Of a stretch of 64,000 nucleotides of DNA, positions 9,475 to 21,819 are shown piece after piece. Both the position numbers and the translations under genes were made by a program. Below the pieces are notes generated by a model. That model was not told the origin of the DNA. It ran no database searches and was given only the letters and a program-made list of their open reading frames with translations. Numbering within the stretch: the stretch's first letter is position 1; every line of letters begins with the position of its first letter. This DNA is from Aldrovandia affinis (Eukaryota > Chordata > Actinopteri > Notacanthiformes > Halosauridae), in contig JAINUG010000049.1 of assembly GCA_029706075.1 (NCBI GenBank), forward strand, positions 3,245,418 to 3,309,417, in the 5' to 3' direction.

Positions 9475-11455
9475 GTAGTTGATTAACTACTTGGAGGCTG
9501 CCAGAGACAGAGAACCTTTCTCAAAAGAAAGGGGGTTGGGAGGATTTGATGGAGGTTTGGATTGATTTCCATCCCTCTCCTCTGGTTGAGGAGGAGGCGA
9601 GGCAAAACAGACCGGGCCTAGGGCTCTCAGTCCACATAATCTGCCCCAGTCTGGGAGCTTCTGAAGAGCTGTACTCTGACCCTTGTACAGTTGTTCCATT
9701 CAGGACTGTCAGCTTCAGGTTCATGTTTGTTTAATGGACTTCCCTCAAAAAACTAAATACATTTCATCATTGAAAGCTGTTTTAATTGTCAGACTCGTGG
9801 ACCAGGAAAAGTCAGAGAAGTCCAGTTGAACCCCGCATTTTCAGAGATCAGAGATGATGGGTTCTCTATTCTCACTGGGGTCAGAAACCCACAATGAGAC
9901 ATGCACACGCTCTTTAGAAGGACGGGATTACCCAGAAGCCTCTCACTTTAATGGCTTTTGCTAAATCCAGGAGCCTTTCTTGACAATCAGCAGCACAGAA
10001 AAAAACTATCAATTTCCATCCCTCTCCGTATTTTTTAGTTATTAGTACAATTCAATTCAAGAATAATTACATGGAAAAGTAACTTTTTTGGTTGCTTTTA
10101 CAAATTCAAAGCCCATTCAGAAAACTCAGTATTAGTAAAGATGATTTTATTAAAGATATTATTCTACAGCCTGCAAGGGTCTTATTCAGCAGTGTTATTC
10201 ATCCAAACTACAATGTACTGGGCCTAACTGCTACGGTTTGTTATATGGTCATATGTTGCCCAAGTCAGTGTGGCAGATTGATATTCATTAGTCACTTTCC
10301 AAGGATTTCTGGGAATTGGAATATTGAAAATGTGACATTTTGAGGATGTTTCGAGATCACTCTGGGCAAAAATGGGGGGGAGGGGTCATTTTGAAGAGAA
10401 TTTTCATTTTCACATCAAGCTGCATTAATTACAGTCTGCCATCCATATTTAAAATAAAATATATATATACAGTATATATTGCCAATCCTTTCAGACGATG
10501 GTGTCATGCCCCTCTCTTCTTGGTTGGGGGTATTTAGAAGTGGTTTGTTTCAAATGATAACTTTGGAAATATGTTCCGATGCAGGGCTGGACTGTGTATG
10601 CTGTGGGCCCTGGGCCAGAATATTTTGGTTTGGGTTCACGCAGTGGAACTTTGCAAACCAGAGTTTTGCACAACTCTTAACTAAAGCCTTATAACTTTGT
10701 AGTAATACACTGCAGAGACATGGTTGATAGCTGGATTTTTAGGAACATGTGTTCACATCAGAGCTCATGTTTCAAACCTATCAAATTTTTGAGCAAACAT
10801 TCATGGTATACACGTAATGTACCTACATAGAAAATGTAAAAACAAAATCATGATTCATTTCACACTGTACTTACTCTATTTTTTATTTAGGAAAATTCAC
10901 ATCAGCCAGAGAGTTAATTAATATACACAGTTCATCACCAACACATATACCACCTGTGCAACAAATTTGGTGCAGATATCTAAAAGCATCTAAATTCTAC
11001 AGGGTATTTTCCATCTAGCCTTCTGTTTCCATTACCCAATCCTCACAGAGCATTTTTCTCACCTCAGAGGGCTGTCAAACAAGCTCTGAAACAGGGTGCG
11101 TGCACATTCCACACATTTCAAATCTATCGTGAACCAAATGACAATCAAAGTTATGCTTACAGGCCCTTATTTTGAAGCTACGAATGTGTCAGATTGATCT
11201 AACTACATGAATTGACATGCAATTCTTGAACCATACAAATTATATAAATGAGTAAGAGAAGGTACCAAGTATGCTGCAGCGCAGGTGTGCTCTGGTTGAA
11301 GCGTACATGTTTGATTTTGTCTATGGAGTGCAGCTAGTGGCACTGTGGGCCGTTTCACCCAGAAGACAAAGCACAGGCTACATCACATGAATGAATGATC
11401 CCTTTCAGACATCAAACGACAAAACAATGTTTACGCTGTCCGCATTCCAGCAGCC
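9475..11455. other. Intergenic, nothing recognised
   Basis: About 2 kb of unique-looking sequence with only short frames that show no family signature. A short AT-rich tract (ATATATATACAGTATATA, near 10460-10477) is the only simple structure. Confidence 0.45.
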
Positions 11456-11968
11456 CAGCTTAATTTGTGCTGGGGCTAGCCGGGGCACAGCCCCGGCAAA
11501 TATCAAGAATCCGATTTTGCGCCCCGGCAAATGTCTTACCCAGAATCAGAGCCCCGGGCTCATAAATATCTAAAGTGCGACAACAACACGTATTTTAACA
11601 GACTTAACAGACGAGAAACAATTCGTGCTTTCAGAGTGTTCACAGAGACATCGGGAGAACAAGTTACACAGCCCTTGAAGGATCTCCGTTAACACCGTAG
11701 CAATTTCCAGCGCAGAGTGCGAGAGAGGTTTCTCACGAATGAATCTAATCTGCACGTCAACAAGAGCGTCTTTAAAAACAGCAACCATATCATCGCTCCT
11801 GTTTTTAACACTTGTTGCTCCACTACTGGAAAGTTACCATTAGACCAGAGGGAGGGACAGAAATGCAGCGAAAAGTATACCCTTTTTCCTCCACTGTGGG
11901 TGGGGGTGTCGTGTGGTTGGGGGAGGAGAGGTGAGCCCCGGCATCTCTTATTTGACAAATTAAGCACT
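11456..11968 (-). mobile_element. Possible hAT-like DNA transposon remnant
   Basis: The left end reads CAGCTTAATTTGTGCTGGGG and the complement of the right end CAGTGCTTAATTTGTC, so they look like imperfect terminal inverted repeats of hAT type (CAG...CTG). Just inside lie GC-rich palindromic stretches (GCCGGGGCACAGCCCCGGC near 11480). A minus-strand frame (11570-11788) has weak similarity in spacing to the C-terminal dimerisation region of hAT transposases (NCFSSVKSVKIR). No 8-bp duplication was found. The call is tentative. Confidence 0.35.
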
Positions 11969-13960
11969 GGCCCGGCGGTAGACCCTCCGATCTCGGCCTT
12001 TCCCCAGAAAACTCAACTGCACCTCACTAATCCTAATTAAAACCACCAACCCTAACAACGTGACACTAATTACCGAATGAAACTGCATTCTTTTCCCATG
12101 GGAATCACACAGAAATCATGTACGAGAGACAGAGAGAGAGCAGGATTGTGTTGGCAATTAAGATACCTCCCTTGTTATCTATTGTCTGCCTGGAGCATAA
12201 TTTAAGGCATGTGACACCCTAGGCTGAACCCAAGGGAGTTCTGGGGGCTTGAACTGAGATCCAATGCATGCGCTTTACTTGTGTGAGAGAGCGGAAGCAC
12301 TCACACAAAACAAAACACGCAAAGCAAAGACCAGGAAGGTGGCACAGATCCCAGATCTACTTTGTGGAAAATCCCTTATTTGGCAGTCACAATATTTACA
12401 CAATATGCATGCATGCTGAGAAAGCTAGAGGTCCACCCAATTTATCAAAACAACAGGGATGCAATGATGTGATTTCAAAACAGCATCACTGAAGTCACAT
12501 TTAACACCTGGTGATTACTACTCCGAAGAGCTAGAGATTTTAGGTCTTGTGTAATGGAAGCAGGTCACTGCAGACTGAGGTATAAACATCCTAGCCACTC
12601 CATTCTCCATGAAAGGTACGACTACAAAATCATAGACATCCATTTTCATAACAAGCAAGATAACATATATAGAGTTGCTAGATTGTTCCAGGAATTAATT
12701 TGAAAAAATAATGTCACATTCTAAAGTATCACACATGGACACACACAAAGAGAGGAATTGAAATTACAGTTGATCCTACCAAAGATATAAAATAGTATTT
12801 AGTTTCCCTCTGAATGGAAAGATACCTGTCCGAAGTGATGCGTGTCTACTAGTGATGTTCGGATTAGCATGCACCTGAGGAGCAAAAATAAGGAACATTT
12901 AAAAAAACTTAGTGCACAACGTTTCACCATTTCACAGACATTTATTAATTAATTAATAATAATTTTTATTTATTTAAAAGTGACAGTTCTTTCACTCAAT
13001 CGTATCCTGTTGCACTGTGGGCTAGATTACAGAGCCATATGCCTATTTAAAGTCCCTGTCTTGTGTCATAGCCTACTTGCAAATTACATATAGCTAATAG
13101 CTACTTTCTTCATCCTCAAGCTCACTGGATTTCTCCCATTCTTTATTCCTTTATCCCTCTCTTCTCTTTATTTTCAAATTGCCATTTCTCAGTTTTGCTC
13201 TGATAGAATTCAACTGAGCTGTGGTCATTTTTGTTTGCATTATCACGTTGCAGATTATTGTTTATCCCGCAAGTCCAAATGTTGCAAATGCAACCGTGAA
13301 TAAATCAAGATTTATTTAGCATATTAATAAATAATAGCATATTAAGAGAAATGTATTAGCACTGTATATCATGGACACTGATCGCAGTCAAAATGAAATG
13401 ACCGCTATTCACTTTTTTTTTTACTACATATTCATTTTGAGAAAAACATTTGGATGTTGACATGTTGTACTTTGATGATTGATGTTGCATACATCGTTAT
13501 AAAGCCAGAAAGTTGGGCTTTATGATGGTTAAAATTATTGCATATTTAAAAAATATTTTGGACCTAAACCCGCCCGACCCATGGGTAAACCTGCACATCA
13601 CCAGTGTCTGCTCCAGTCCTTGCGTATTTTCAATTTTCAAAACAATAATCCTGTTTCTCAGTATGCTTTTAAGATATTGAACATTCAGAGGGTGCAGCGG
13701 AACCAAGTTCTTTGACACCCTAGAGCAGAAATCAATTTGGTCTTTTTAAAGATCAATATTGTTTATTTGCACAACAAAACAAATCTGTCTCATTCAGTGA
13801 CGGAGCAGTCGTATTTTGGGAACAAATTAATCCATTGCACAAAACTGACTGTATAATGCACTGGAAATTGTATTCAGTCTGGTCTGGTACGTGAAAGAGA
13901 TGAATAAATGAGGATTTTAAATGGTGACCAAACGCCTGGGGAGTAAGACGGATGGCAGTG
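11969..13960. other. Intergenic, AT-rich
   Basis: No gene or named repeat recognised. AT-rich runs occur around 12940-12980 and 13310-13350. Confidence 0.45.
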
Positions 13961-14135
13961 CTCTGTGTGTTTGGGTAAGGCCTCCATGTCAAAGACACAC
14001 TGATGTGGGGCTCTGTGCATTTGGGTAAGGCCTCCATGTCAAAGACACACTGATGCAGTGCTCTGTGCGTTTGGGTAGACCATGTCAAAGACGCACTGAT
14101 GTGGAGCTCTGTGCGTTTGGGTAAGGCCTCCAGGC
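13961..14135. repeat. 50-bp minisatellite, about 3.4 units
   Basis: Units beginning CTCTGTG(C/T)(G/A)TTTGGGTA start at 13961, 14011, 14061 and 14107. Two periods are 50 bp and one is 46 bp because of a small internal loss. A minus-strand frame across it is repetitive and not protein-like. Confidence 0.9.
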
Positions 14136-14272
14136 TGACAGACAGTAGATTTAGGTAAGCTCCCATGTCAGATAAAACCGTATCTGATCTCCCGACCCGT
14201 TTCCTCCCAAATCAGCTCTCTCATCTGATGACAGAGGTATCCGTTTCTGCTGTAGGCCCCTCACATTGAGCG

Positions 14273-14299
14273 AGTGTGTGTGTGTGTGTGTGTGTGTGG
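14273..14299. repeat. (TG)n microsatellite
   Basis: About 13 GT dinucleotides. Confidence 0.95.
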
Positions 14300-14795
14300 T
14301 GTTTGAGAGAAAGAGACAGACAAACTGTAAATGAGAATGTCAATCGCAGATTATGAGTGAGGGAGACAAGGTGTGCATGGTCTTTTTTGCATGGTTTTGC
14401 ATGGCAAGATGAGTTGGCACATCAATGGAAAGCAGTAGATGGGTACAGTGGGACCTCCTGGCGGTGAAGAGACTGCTTGCACTTTGAGACCCCTGTTGGT
14501 CTGAGAAAGATCAGCCGGGGTCAGTGATGAAAATGAACCTTCATGTAAAGTAGCTGGTGCCTAGCTACCTACATTACACATAAACCTTGAGTTGATTGTA
14601 TCACGGTATCTGAACTGTAATGTAAAATGAAAATATCTATACAAACGTGATCATAATAAAATACGAGATGAATATATTTTGTAGAACTATCTTGTCACAT
14701 ACCTAGCCTCCATTTTAGACACATCAGTGTTTAGACACACATTGTTTGTAGCTGTGCTAGCTGCAGACTCTCACACACTTACATCACACTAGTAG
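14300..14795. other. Intergenic, nothing recognised
   Basis: No coding, RNA or repeat signature noticed between the microsatellite and the SINE target duplication. Confidence 0.4.
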
Positions 14796-14939
14796 TGTCT
14801 CATGCATTTTTTGTACATTTTGTTTCAGATTTTTTCCCATTTTTCTCCCAATTTAGTGGCCAATTATACCCTCTGTTTATTTCAATTTGCCCTCCCCACA
14901 CAAGTTCGCCGCTCATCTCTACAACGCAAGATAATTCTC

Positions 14940-15806
14940 TGAAGGCATCAAACTGGTGGTCCAGTCTTATAAGTATCTGGGGGTGCATCTGGACAACAGA
15001 CTGGAATGGAGTGGCAATATGGATGCTGTCTACAAGAAGGGACAGAGCCGCCTCTACTTCCTAAGGAGGCTCAGGTCCTTCGACGTGTGCAGGACCATGC
15101 TCAACATGTTCTACCAGTCTGTGGTGGCGAGCGTCATCTTCTTCGCGGTGGTGTGCTGGGGTAAAGGCATCAAGGCGGCAGATGTGAACAGACTGGACAA
15201 GCTGATCAAGAAGGCGGCGTCAGTGATGGGGATTGGACTGGACTCACTGACAATCATCACAGAGAGACGGATTTTGACCAAACTCAGAAAAATCATGGCC
15301 AACAAGACACACCCGCTGAACACCACCCTGGTCAAGCAGAAGAGCTCATTCAGTGGTAGATTGACACTCCCTAGCTGTTCAACGGAACGCTTCCGAAAAA
15401 CCTTCATTCCCACTGCCATTAGATTGTACAATGCAGCTAAACTCAACTGGCTGAGTGAAATGGATCTGAGTGACATTGGGGGGGCGGGTCTAACACCGGT
15501 GGTACCCAGAACACCCAGAAATCTTTGAATTCCCTGAAAATGAACATTGGTGGGCTAGAGACTGCTGTTTTAAACTGTTTTAGACTAGAGACTATCACCA
15601 CAGTTCTGTTGCAATTTGCATTTTGCACTACCTGCTCTTAACTCTAACTTATTATCTTATTTTGTATATAAATGTATATTGGCGCCGTTGTGTTTAACAT
15701 GTGATTATGTCTGTATTGTCTATGTGTATACTGGAGCTTTGACACAGAATTTCCCCAATGGGGATAAATAAAGTTGATCTTATCTTATCTTATCTTATCT
15801 TATCTT
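14940..15806 (+). mobile_element. 5'-truncated L2-clade LINE
   Basis: This contains the C-terminal end of ORF2, a short 3' UTR, and the L2-type 3' end: a small stem-loop TCCCCAATGGGGA (15752-15764), then ATAAATAAAG and a TTATC tandem tail (15778-15806). L2-type LINEs use such a stem-loop and short tandem tail for target-primed reverse transcription. It inserted into the SINE on the opposite strand. No clean duplication of its own was found. Confidence 0.85.
14956..15528 (+). pseudogene. L2 LINE ORF2 C-terminal fragment
   Basis: An open frame of 190 codons encodes the region after the reverse-transcriptase core of an L2/CR1-group LINE: YKYLGVHLDNRLEW (the thumb-start motif common after RT), then LYFLRRLRSFDVCRTMLNMF and FYQSVVASVIFFAVVCWG, and a C-terminal stretch with RFRKTFIPTAIRLYNA. 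The endonuclease and the catalytic YADD part lie upstream in a full element and are missing, because the copy is 5'-truncated at about 14940. The frame is undamaged, which points to a fairly recent insertion. The first in-frame ATG (14956) is internal, not a real start. Confidence 0.85.
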
Positions 15807-16081
15807 AAACTCCACTTCCTTAGAATCAGAATTCACCCACCTATGTTCTGGAGACACCTTTACGTGCTTCACGGCGGACTCGAGCTGGCACACCCTCCCC
15901 CCTCCCCTTGGGGGAGACAGCCAAACGCCGCCCTTGATTGGGGCTAACGGCCAGGGCCGGTCTGGCAGAGATGGGTTTCGAACCACGTCCCTGATAGGCA
16001 GCGCATACTCGCATCGGACCAACCAAGATACAGATGCGTTAATCCGATACGCTATCCGCCGCCCCATGTCTCACGCATTTT

Positions 16082-16639
16082 AATTAAAATGTGGTTTCCT
16101 TTTGCTTAGGGCTACCAAATGTTTGCACTTTGTAAATGAGTCCATGACAACATAAGTATTATATGGAAAACTTGCTTTAGAGAAGAAAAATAAATATTAG
16201 CCTACTTGTTTAACAAAATCTGTTCTCTGAGAAATTGTATTAGTAAGAAAGGATATGATCTTCTCATTTTTTGAGTGTACAATATAGCTCATTACCTGTA
16301 TTGTTTATTGTATACAGACCTTTATTCTCATCAAGGGTGTGAATAATTTTGGAGGGTAATACTGCTGGTATTGTGGTTGCAAACCACAGTGGTTCAGGGT
16401 GCCTGCCTACCAAGCAATAATGAGAGCCCCATAGTAGCAGGCACTTTAATTAGCTAGCAGGGGATATAGCATAGAAAAACAATCTGAACGTGTTTAATTA
16501 GGAAAAGGCTCTCGTCCAGCTCTCTGCTGTCCGCAGGGACATGAGTCCGCTTTGTTTACTCAATTACTCCATCCCTGTCCACATGCAACATTATCAAAGT
16601 CCTCCAGGAAGAGAGGAAACAGCAGAGCAAGTCATCCGG
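16082..16639. other. Intergenic, with a Tc1 end-like scrap
   Basis: No gene recognised. TTATTCTCATCAAGGGTGTGAATAA near 16322-16346 resembles the terminal repeat of the Tc1-like element at 37746-39203 and may be a lone end. Confidence 0.4.
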
Positions 16640-16834
16640 CCAGAAGAGGATGGGCTCCCCCCTTTTAGTTTGGTTCCTCCCAAGGTTTCTCCCTATCAAG
16701 GGAGTTTTTCCTTGCCACTGTCGCCTTTAGGCTTGTTTTGGGGGGTCTAGGCCTGGGTTCCCCTTCTTTTAAGCGTTTTGTGACAATTCATTTGTGAAAA
16801 GTGCTATACAAATAAATTTGATTTGATTTGATTC
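16640..16834 (+). mobile_element. LINE/SINE 3' end with (TTTGA)n tail
   Basis: Contains GGTTTCTCCCTATCAAGGGAGTTTTTCCTTGCC, a 3' UTR block common to teleost L2-like non-LTR elements, then AAAAGTGCTATACAAATAAA and a TTTGATTTGATTTGATT tandem tail. Only the 3' end is present. The clade is not certain. Confidence 0.65.
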
Positions 16835-18524
16835 GGGGACTGGAGGCAATGAACTATGAACTAACATTTCTCCAAATGCTAAGCTCACAAACACAACCGT
16901 TGACCATATGTCTGCAAGCAAAAACATTTGGATTATAATTTCAGTACTGTATGCCCAATACATAATACAGATTTAATGGAACAGATGGCAGCTTTAGGGG
17001 TCACAGAAATACTTTTTCATGGGTACCCAGATTTGATTAGATTAGAGGGTTTCTGCCTCTAAAAAATCTTACTGAACATTCAAGCAACTGGTGTTGTGGG
17101 TCTCCTTTCTCAGTCTTTTCCAGCCTTGGTTCTGGTTCTGGTTCCCCGTGTGTTCTGGTTCACCATCCAGCTGAACTCTAATGCTGAACTGAGCCATTTA
17201 ATTTAATACATTTATGGAGTGTTTGTTCAATCACAAGAATGCAAAGGTGTTCTGGTCAATTATTTATGTTCATTTGAGCCCCTTGTTTATGTATACATAG
17301 AGAGAGGTTTAAGTAAGGAATAAACCATGATGGGCTGGGCACTTTTATGAAAATAAACCATGAGAGTGTGATGCGATGCAATCCTGAGGAAAAGCTGATG
17401 GGCCTTTAACCATCCTTAAGCAGCTTATTTTCACACAACTGCACAGCCCGGAGTGGTTTATTCCACCTATACCATGTTTGCAATATAAATTATTCAACAG
17501 TCAAATTCAGTTATTTTGTAGCACTATGTTGTTAACTTGTTAATAAATCTAAATAGAATGTCCAATTAAAATGTTTTAATATATAATTTGTATATTAATT
17601 TGTAAGGGTGGCCACTTTCCTCGGAGCTACTGCATAGCTATGCCTTATATTGTTTCTCATTGCAGGTTATGGGAAAATAATCAATACCATCAACCAATCA
17701 AAATCGAGTATTTAACCAAGCTGTGTATAAACAGATATTAGTATCTCAAAGATATCAGCTGAGCAAAACATCTCCCCCATATTTGTTGAAGGGGCAGACT
17801 GGTTGAATAATTTTCTTATATATATACTAGCGCAAACACACCTTCTACATAGAGGCCACTCAATTGTGAGAAAAACAATCTGAAACTAAATGTATATAAA
17901 GAAATTAGTAAACAGCTCAATTAACTGAATTCTTCACTGGAATGAAAGCTGGAGTACACATTGTGCCACTAGAACAGGACAGTCCTTGTTCATAGAGCAC
18001 ATCTCTGAATCAAAAGTATTCAGCAGCTAAAGTAATGTTTGCTCTCATATTACTTTCCCCTTAAAGCTTCAGAAGTATGTGTGTGTGTGCATATTTCTAT
18101 ACTTATGAAATTCAAGAAAATATACCTTTCAAGTGAGGACATTTTTTTGAAGTGAGAACCAAAATCCCAGTCCTCACAAGCGTTTGCTTTTAAATGGCTC
18201 GGTTGGGTCACACATACCCCCCTGGTGATACATTTTCATCACCCTCATATGTGTGGTTCAGTATAATATTTCCCACATTGAGGCATATACTAAAAACATC
18301 AGACAGTTATGTGAAACACCAATACTTCCTTATCAGACAGACATGTTAAATCCCTGCATCAGATTACACTGATTAGATGAATGGTAATTAGCTCCATAAC
18401 TTGCCAGACAGGCACAAAGTACAGACATTGTAAATGAGACAATCACTTAAGCTCCTTGTAATTCACCAGAAGTAAAAAGAGGCAGAATTTGAGTGACGCT
18501 GGTCACTTCTCTCCTGCCAAACTG
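16835..18524. other. Intergenic, nothing recognised
   Basis: About 1.7 kb without recognisable genes or repeats, apart from short AT runs. Confidence 0.45.
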
Positions 18525-18563
18525 CTTCTTCTTCTTCTTCTTCTTCTTCTTCTTCTTCTTCTT
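18525..18563. repeat. (CTT)n microsatellite
   Basis: About 13 CTT units. Frames reading through it give poly-Phe or poly-Glu and are artefacts. Confidence 0.95.
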
Positions 18564-19281
18564 CAGAAATGACCACTTTGAAGGAATGAACGCCATTAAC
18601 GCCAGCACATCTGCTGGACCTCAGTGGCACAACGTCTACAGTGCGCACAGACAAGTGTGGCAAGACTTAAGGAGTTTGACGGTGACCTTAAATTGAGATC
18701 ACCACCGATAGCAGTTCAAAGCGGTCACAGAAATGCAAGAGCGCGCACTGTGTACTGACCCATTCTCAAGGCGAAATGGCGCGAGTCGTCGCATGAATAC
18801 TAACGCGAGGCCGCATCGCCTGGAGACCTGGAGGCAACAGTGCAACAGATTGCCACCCTGCCCAAGTGTTTATAAATGATATCAGATCGTGTTTGTGACT
18901 CCCTGGTTCGGCACGGGGCTGCCGACTGCACTCTCTGAAGCGTTTAATATAACAAACGCACATATCCAGCAGGAGCCTTTCCATCTGTTTTCTAACAAAA
19001 CAAGAAAGTCTGCCAGGTGGGAAGACTCACGAAAAGCAGGATTTGCATGAAAGGGCATCCGAAAGTGACTTTAGTTGGTGCCGCGCATCACCTGCCAAGA
19101 TTAAATTATAATGATGTAATTATGCATTTATTTCACAATGGCATACTTATTACTTTCAGTTGAATATGATTTTTTTCAATACTTTTATATAAAAAAATAG
19201 GTGTGTTCTGTAATTGCTATCCAATTATTTGGGGAAATTAAAAGCACCCACATTCAATGTTTAAGAAAAGATTAATGCGTT
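18564..19281. other. Intergenic, nothing recognised
   Basis: GC content rises near 18590-18980 but no coding signature was identified. Confidence 0.4.
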
Positions 19282-19305
19282 AAAAAGAACATCCTAAAGA
19301 TGAAA

Positions 19306-19391
19306 AGATGAACTCACATTACTAGGGGGATACTGCCTCCAAATTGGGAGAAAAATGGGATAAAATCAGAAACCAATTTATAAAAATAAAA
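19306..19391 (+). mobile_element. 5'-truncated SINE tail with 24-bp target duplication
   Basis: Only the 3' end of family 1 remains (CCAAATTGGGAGAAAAATGGG, then an A-rich tail). It is flanked by an exact 24-bp direct repeat (19282-19305 and 19392-19415) containing GAACATCCTAAAGATG. The pairing of an A-rich end with an exact direct repeat is what LINE-mediated retroposition leaves. Confidence 0.8.
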
Positions 19392-19415
19392 AAAAAGAAC
19401 ATCCTAAAGATGAAA

Positions 19416-20389
19416 TGGTGTTATATGCTGATGGTTGAGGTTGCACATTGGCACATAGCATAGTTTCACTGATGAAAGCAGTACGCTGAAACGTTTGAAT
19501 TTTTAGCCTTATCTTTAATGAAAAACGAGTGTCAATGTTTTATGGCCATACAGTAGTAGTTAGGGGTAGACTGATTAAATGGATATGTAAAGAACTTACA
19601 GAGGCAGGTTTAGCGCTTTCTAGAATTTTCTGAATGCACATTCTTTCATGTCCAAAGGCTGCCAGGTGCCATAGATATCAGAAAGGAGGGTTTTTAATTG
19701 AACAGTGTGAATTTGGTATGAGACAGAGGCTCTAAGTTGAAGTTTTTCCATTTAGAGCAGTCAAATTATCACAAAATTACAATTATTGTAGATACTCACT
19801 GTTAAATGACATGCACAATAGTGTGGATAAAGGCATGATGAACGATGATTGATTAAGATTCATTTTAAGCAAAAATAATCTGTGAAATAGGGAGGGGGGG
19901 TATGTAATTGGGTAATTGCAGAGACACGTTACAACTGATTGGTTTCTATCCATTTCCTAAAGGGGGGCGATTAGGAGGTGTGTGTGTATGTGGATAGCCA
20001 TAATATGAATCCTTTAGGCTACAGAGGACATGCAGGCATCAGTGTTACCATAGTGACAAGTGGGGGGTTGCCTCACTCAGGGCAGTGAGAGCCATCCCCT
20101 CTGGAGACAGGATAGCTTTTACTGCCACGTTCAAGGTTTGCAGGAATCTAACGAATGGAGTGTTGGCATTCCTTTCTGTGAGACAAAGCTGTTCGCTTCC
20201 TGCAGAAACGTGCCTTGTGCACTGTAGGCATGCATCGTTCTCTCCCGTCTCCAGAAACTGGCATGGGAGGGTCAACCTTTGATGAAGAAAATGTGGCTCT
20301 ACAGCGTTTCCCTCCCCCTGGGTTCCTGCTCCAGTTGAATCTGTATGTGCATTCATCATTAATGACTGTATCAGAATAGATTTAACATA
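19416..20389. other. Intergenic, nothing recognised
   Basis: No gene or named repeat recognised. A 104-codon minus-strand frame (20045-20359) has no family signature I can see. Confidence 0.4.
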
Positions 20390-20520
20390 TACGTTTTAGA
20401 ACACCCCCATTTTCCAGTTTTTACTGAAATGTAAGCAGTTCAAGTCCAGTGAATAACCTGAAATGGTACAAAGGTAAGTGGTAAACTGCCAGAGGTTAAA
20501 AAAAAAGTTTAGGTTACCAA
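20390..20520 (+). mobile_element. Lone terminal repeat of a Tc1-like element
   Basis: This matches, in reverse orientation, the right end of the Tc1-like element at 44130-44269: shared words include CATTTTCCAGTTT, CAGTGAATAACCTGAAATGG and AAACTGCCAGAGGTTAAA. No transposase or partner end is nearby, so it is a stranded end or deletion product. Confidence 0.75.
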
Positions 20521-20851
20521 CTTACCTCCCCTGTGCTCAGGATATCAGAACTTGTACCAACAACCTGCCCTGCGCTCTGGACTTCAGAAACAGAACCACA
20601 AACGTTCACAGTCGCCTCAGGGTTGTGGGGCTGTCAGCACGTTGCCAGACCTGTCGAGGCGATATGTTCCCATCACTGTCATCTTAAAACATCAGCTCAA
20701 CGTCCGCAGGAGTGATTTCTCTGGGGACAGGAGCCATACAAGGCCCTGGAGAGCATCAGTTACCCCATGTCTCCACAGAATCAGAGACGTGCAAGACCCT
20801 AAAAACCTGCAGCTGAAGGGAGCCAATGTGTTATTGTGTGTGTGGCATGGT

Positions 20852-20990
20852 CTGCAATACCATCACTACCCCACAGTGCTAAAGACAAGGACTGCAATAC
20901 AACCACCACCCCACACTGCTAAAGACAAGGACTGCAATGCAATCACCACCACACACTGCTAAAACCATGGACTGCAATACCATCCCCACG
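20852..20990. repeat. 40-bp tandem repeat, about 3.5 units
   Basis: CTGCAATAC/CTGCAATGC starts units at 20852, 20892, 20932 and 20972, a constant 40-bp period. The units contain CACCACCCCACACTGCTAAA. Confidence 0.9.
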
Positions 20991-21057
20991 ATATTCCACC
21001 CCTCCATACTGAGGCAGTGTGATAACATGAACATGTTCCACAATTTGTAAACAGGTG

Positions 21058-21225
21058 ACATCGCAGCATAGTGGTAAAGGTTGTGGGCTGGTAACCAAAG
21101 TTTCAGGTTCGATTGTCAGGTGGGGCTCAACCAGGTGGTCTCACACAAGCTACTTAACCTGAATCACCGCTGGAAATATCCTCCTGTATAAATGTGTAAT
21201 ATTTAAAAACATGAGCTATGCAATT
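21058..21225 (+). mobile_element. tRNA-derived SINE, family 2
   Basis: The head has an A-box-like GCATAGTGGTAAAGG and a B box CAGGTTCGATTGTC. The body has CTACTTAACCTGAATCACCGCTGG and CCTCCTGTATAAATGTGTAA. The TATAAATG body and CTTAACCTGAAT word are shared with the minus-strand copy near 60140-60315. Confidence 0.75.
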
Positions 21226-21679
21226 TCCCCTATGGAAAATGCACCATGTAATTGGATGGAAGGAGGTAGAAAACATTGGGAGAATGTTTTGTGTTAGATC
21301 GCCCTTTACCTGCAAGAGTGACCTTAATGAGCTGTGCGTTTTCTGAAGATATGGCAGGCGTATCGGCACTGAATGAAAATACATTACCATTGTAATGGAA
21401 GGCCTGAGCAAAATTAGAAACAAAATTACCCGCTAAATTGCAAACCCACATTCATCCATTTTGCTCGGTTAGGAAAAAGAGCCCTCTCTGTATTGTGCCG
21501 ACAAGATTAGAAATCAAAATTCTCTGCACAATAAACATCAAAATAAGCAAATGCCATCAATGGATGAGTCCCTACAGAATACAAACAAGAAACAAGAAAA
21601 TTAACTTGCAATGAGAGACCCAAACATTCAACGCAGGACTGTGAACCGTAAGCACGCTCCATTAAAAAAGGTTCATTTC

Positions 21680-21819
21680 GGGCGGTGGATAGGCGGTGGT
21701 GCAGTATCACACCTTATTTTGGCTGGTCTGATACGGTGTGCGCTGCCTATTAGGGACGTGGTTCGAAACCCGTCTCTGCCATACCGGTCCTGGTCGTCAG
21801 CCCCGATAAATAAATAAAT
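21680..21819 (+). mobile_element. Head-only tRNA-derived SINE with (AAAT)n tail
   Basis: The tRNA-related head of family 1 is complete (GGTTCGAAACCC B box near 21760, then TCTGCCATACCGGTCCTGG). It then jumps straight to a (AAAT)n tail. It is bracketed by an exact 15-bp target duplication, AAAAAGGTTCATTTC (21665-21679 and 21820-21834). It is therefore an insertion in its own right, not a broken long copy. Confidence 0.9.

Larger units (their letters stand above)
14811..16066 (-). mobile_element. tRNA-derived SINE, family 1, split by an L2 LINE
   Basis: The SINE head (about 15810-16066) and tail (14811-14939) belong to one minus-strand copy. The head has a B box GGTTCGAAACCC (complement near 15973-15984) and the CCAGACCGGCCCTGGCC body. 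The tail has TTGGGAGAAAAATGGGAAAAA. The pair is bracketed by a 15-bp target duplication, TGTCTCATGCATTTT (14796-14810) and TGTCTCACGCATTTT (16067-16081), with one mismatch. That shows the SINE was one insertion and the LINE between the halves came later. Confidence 0.9.

Noticed and set aside
13921..14166. Tandem array considered as CRISPR-like
   Set aside because: The 50-bp units are contiguous with no distinct spacers, and the context is a vertebrate genome. It is a minisatellite.
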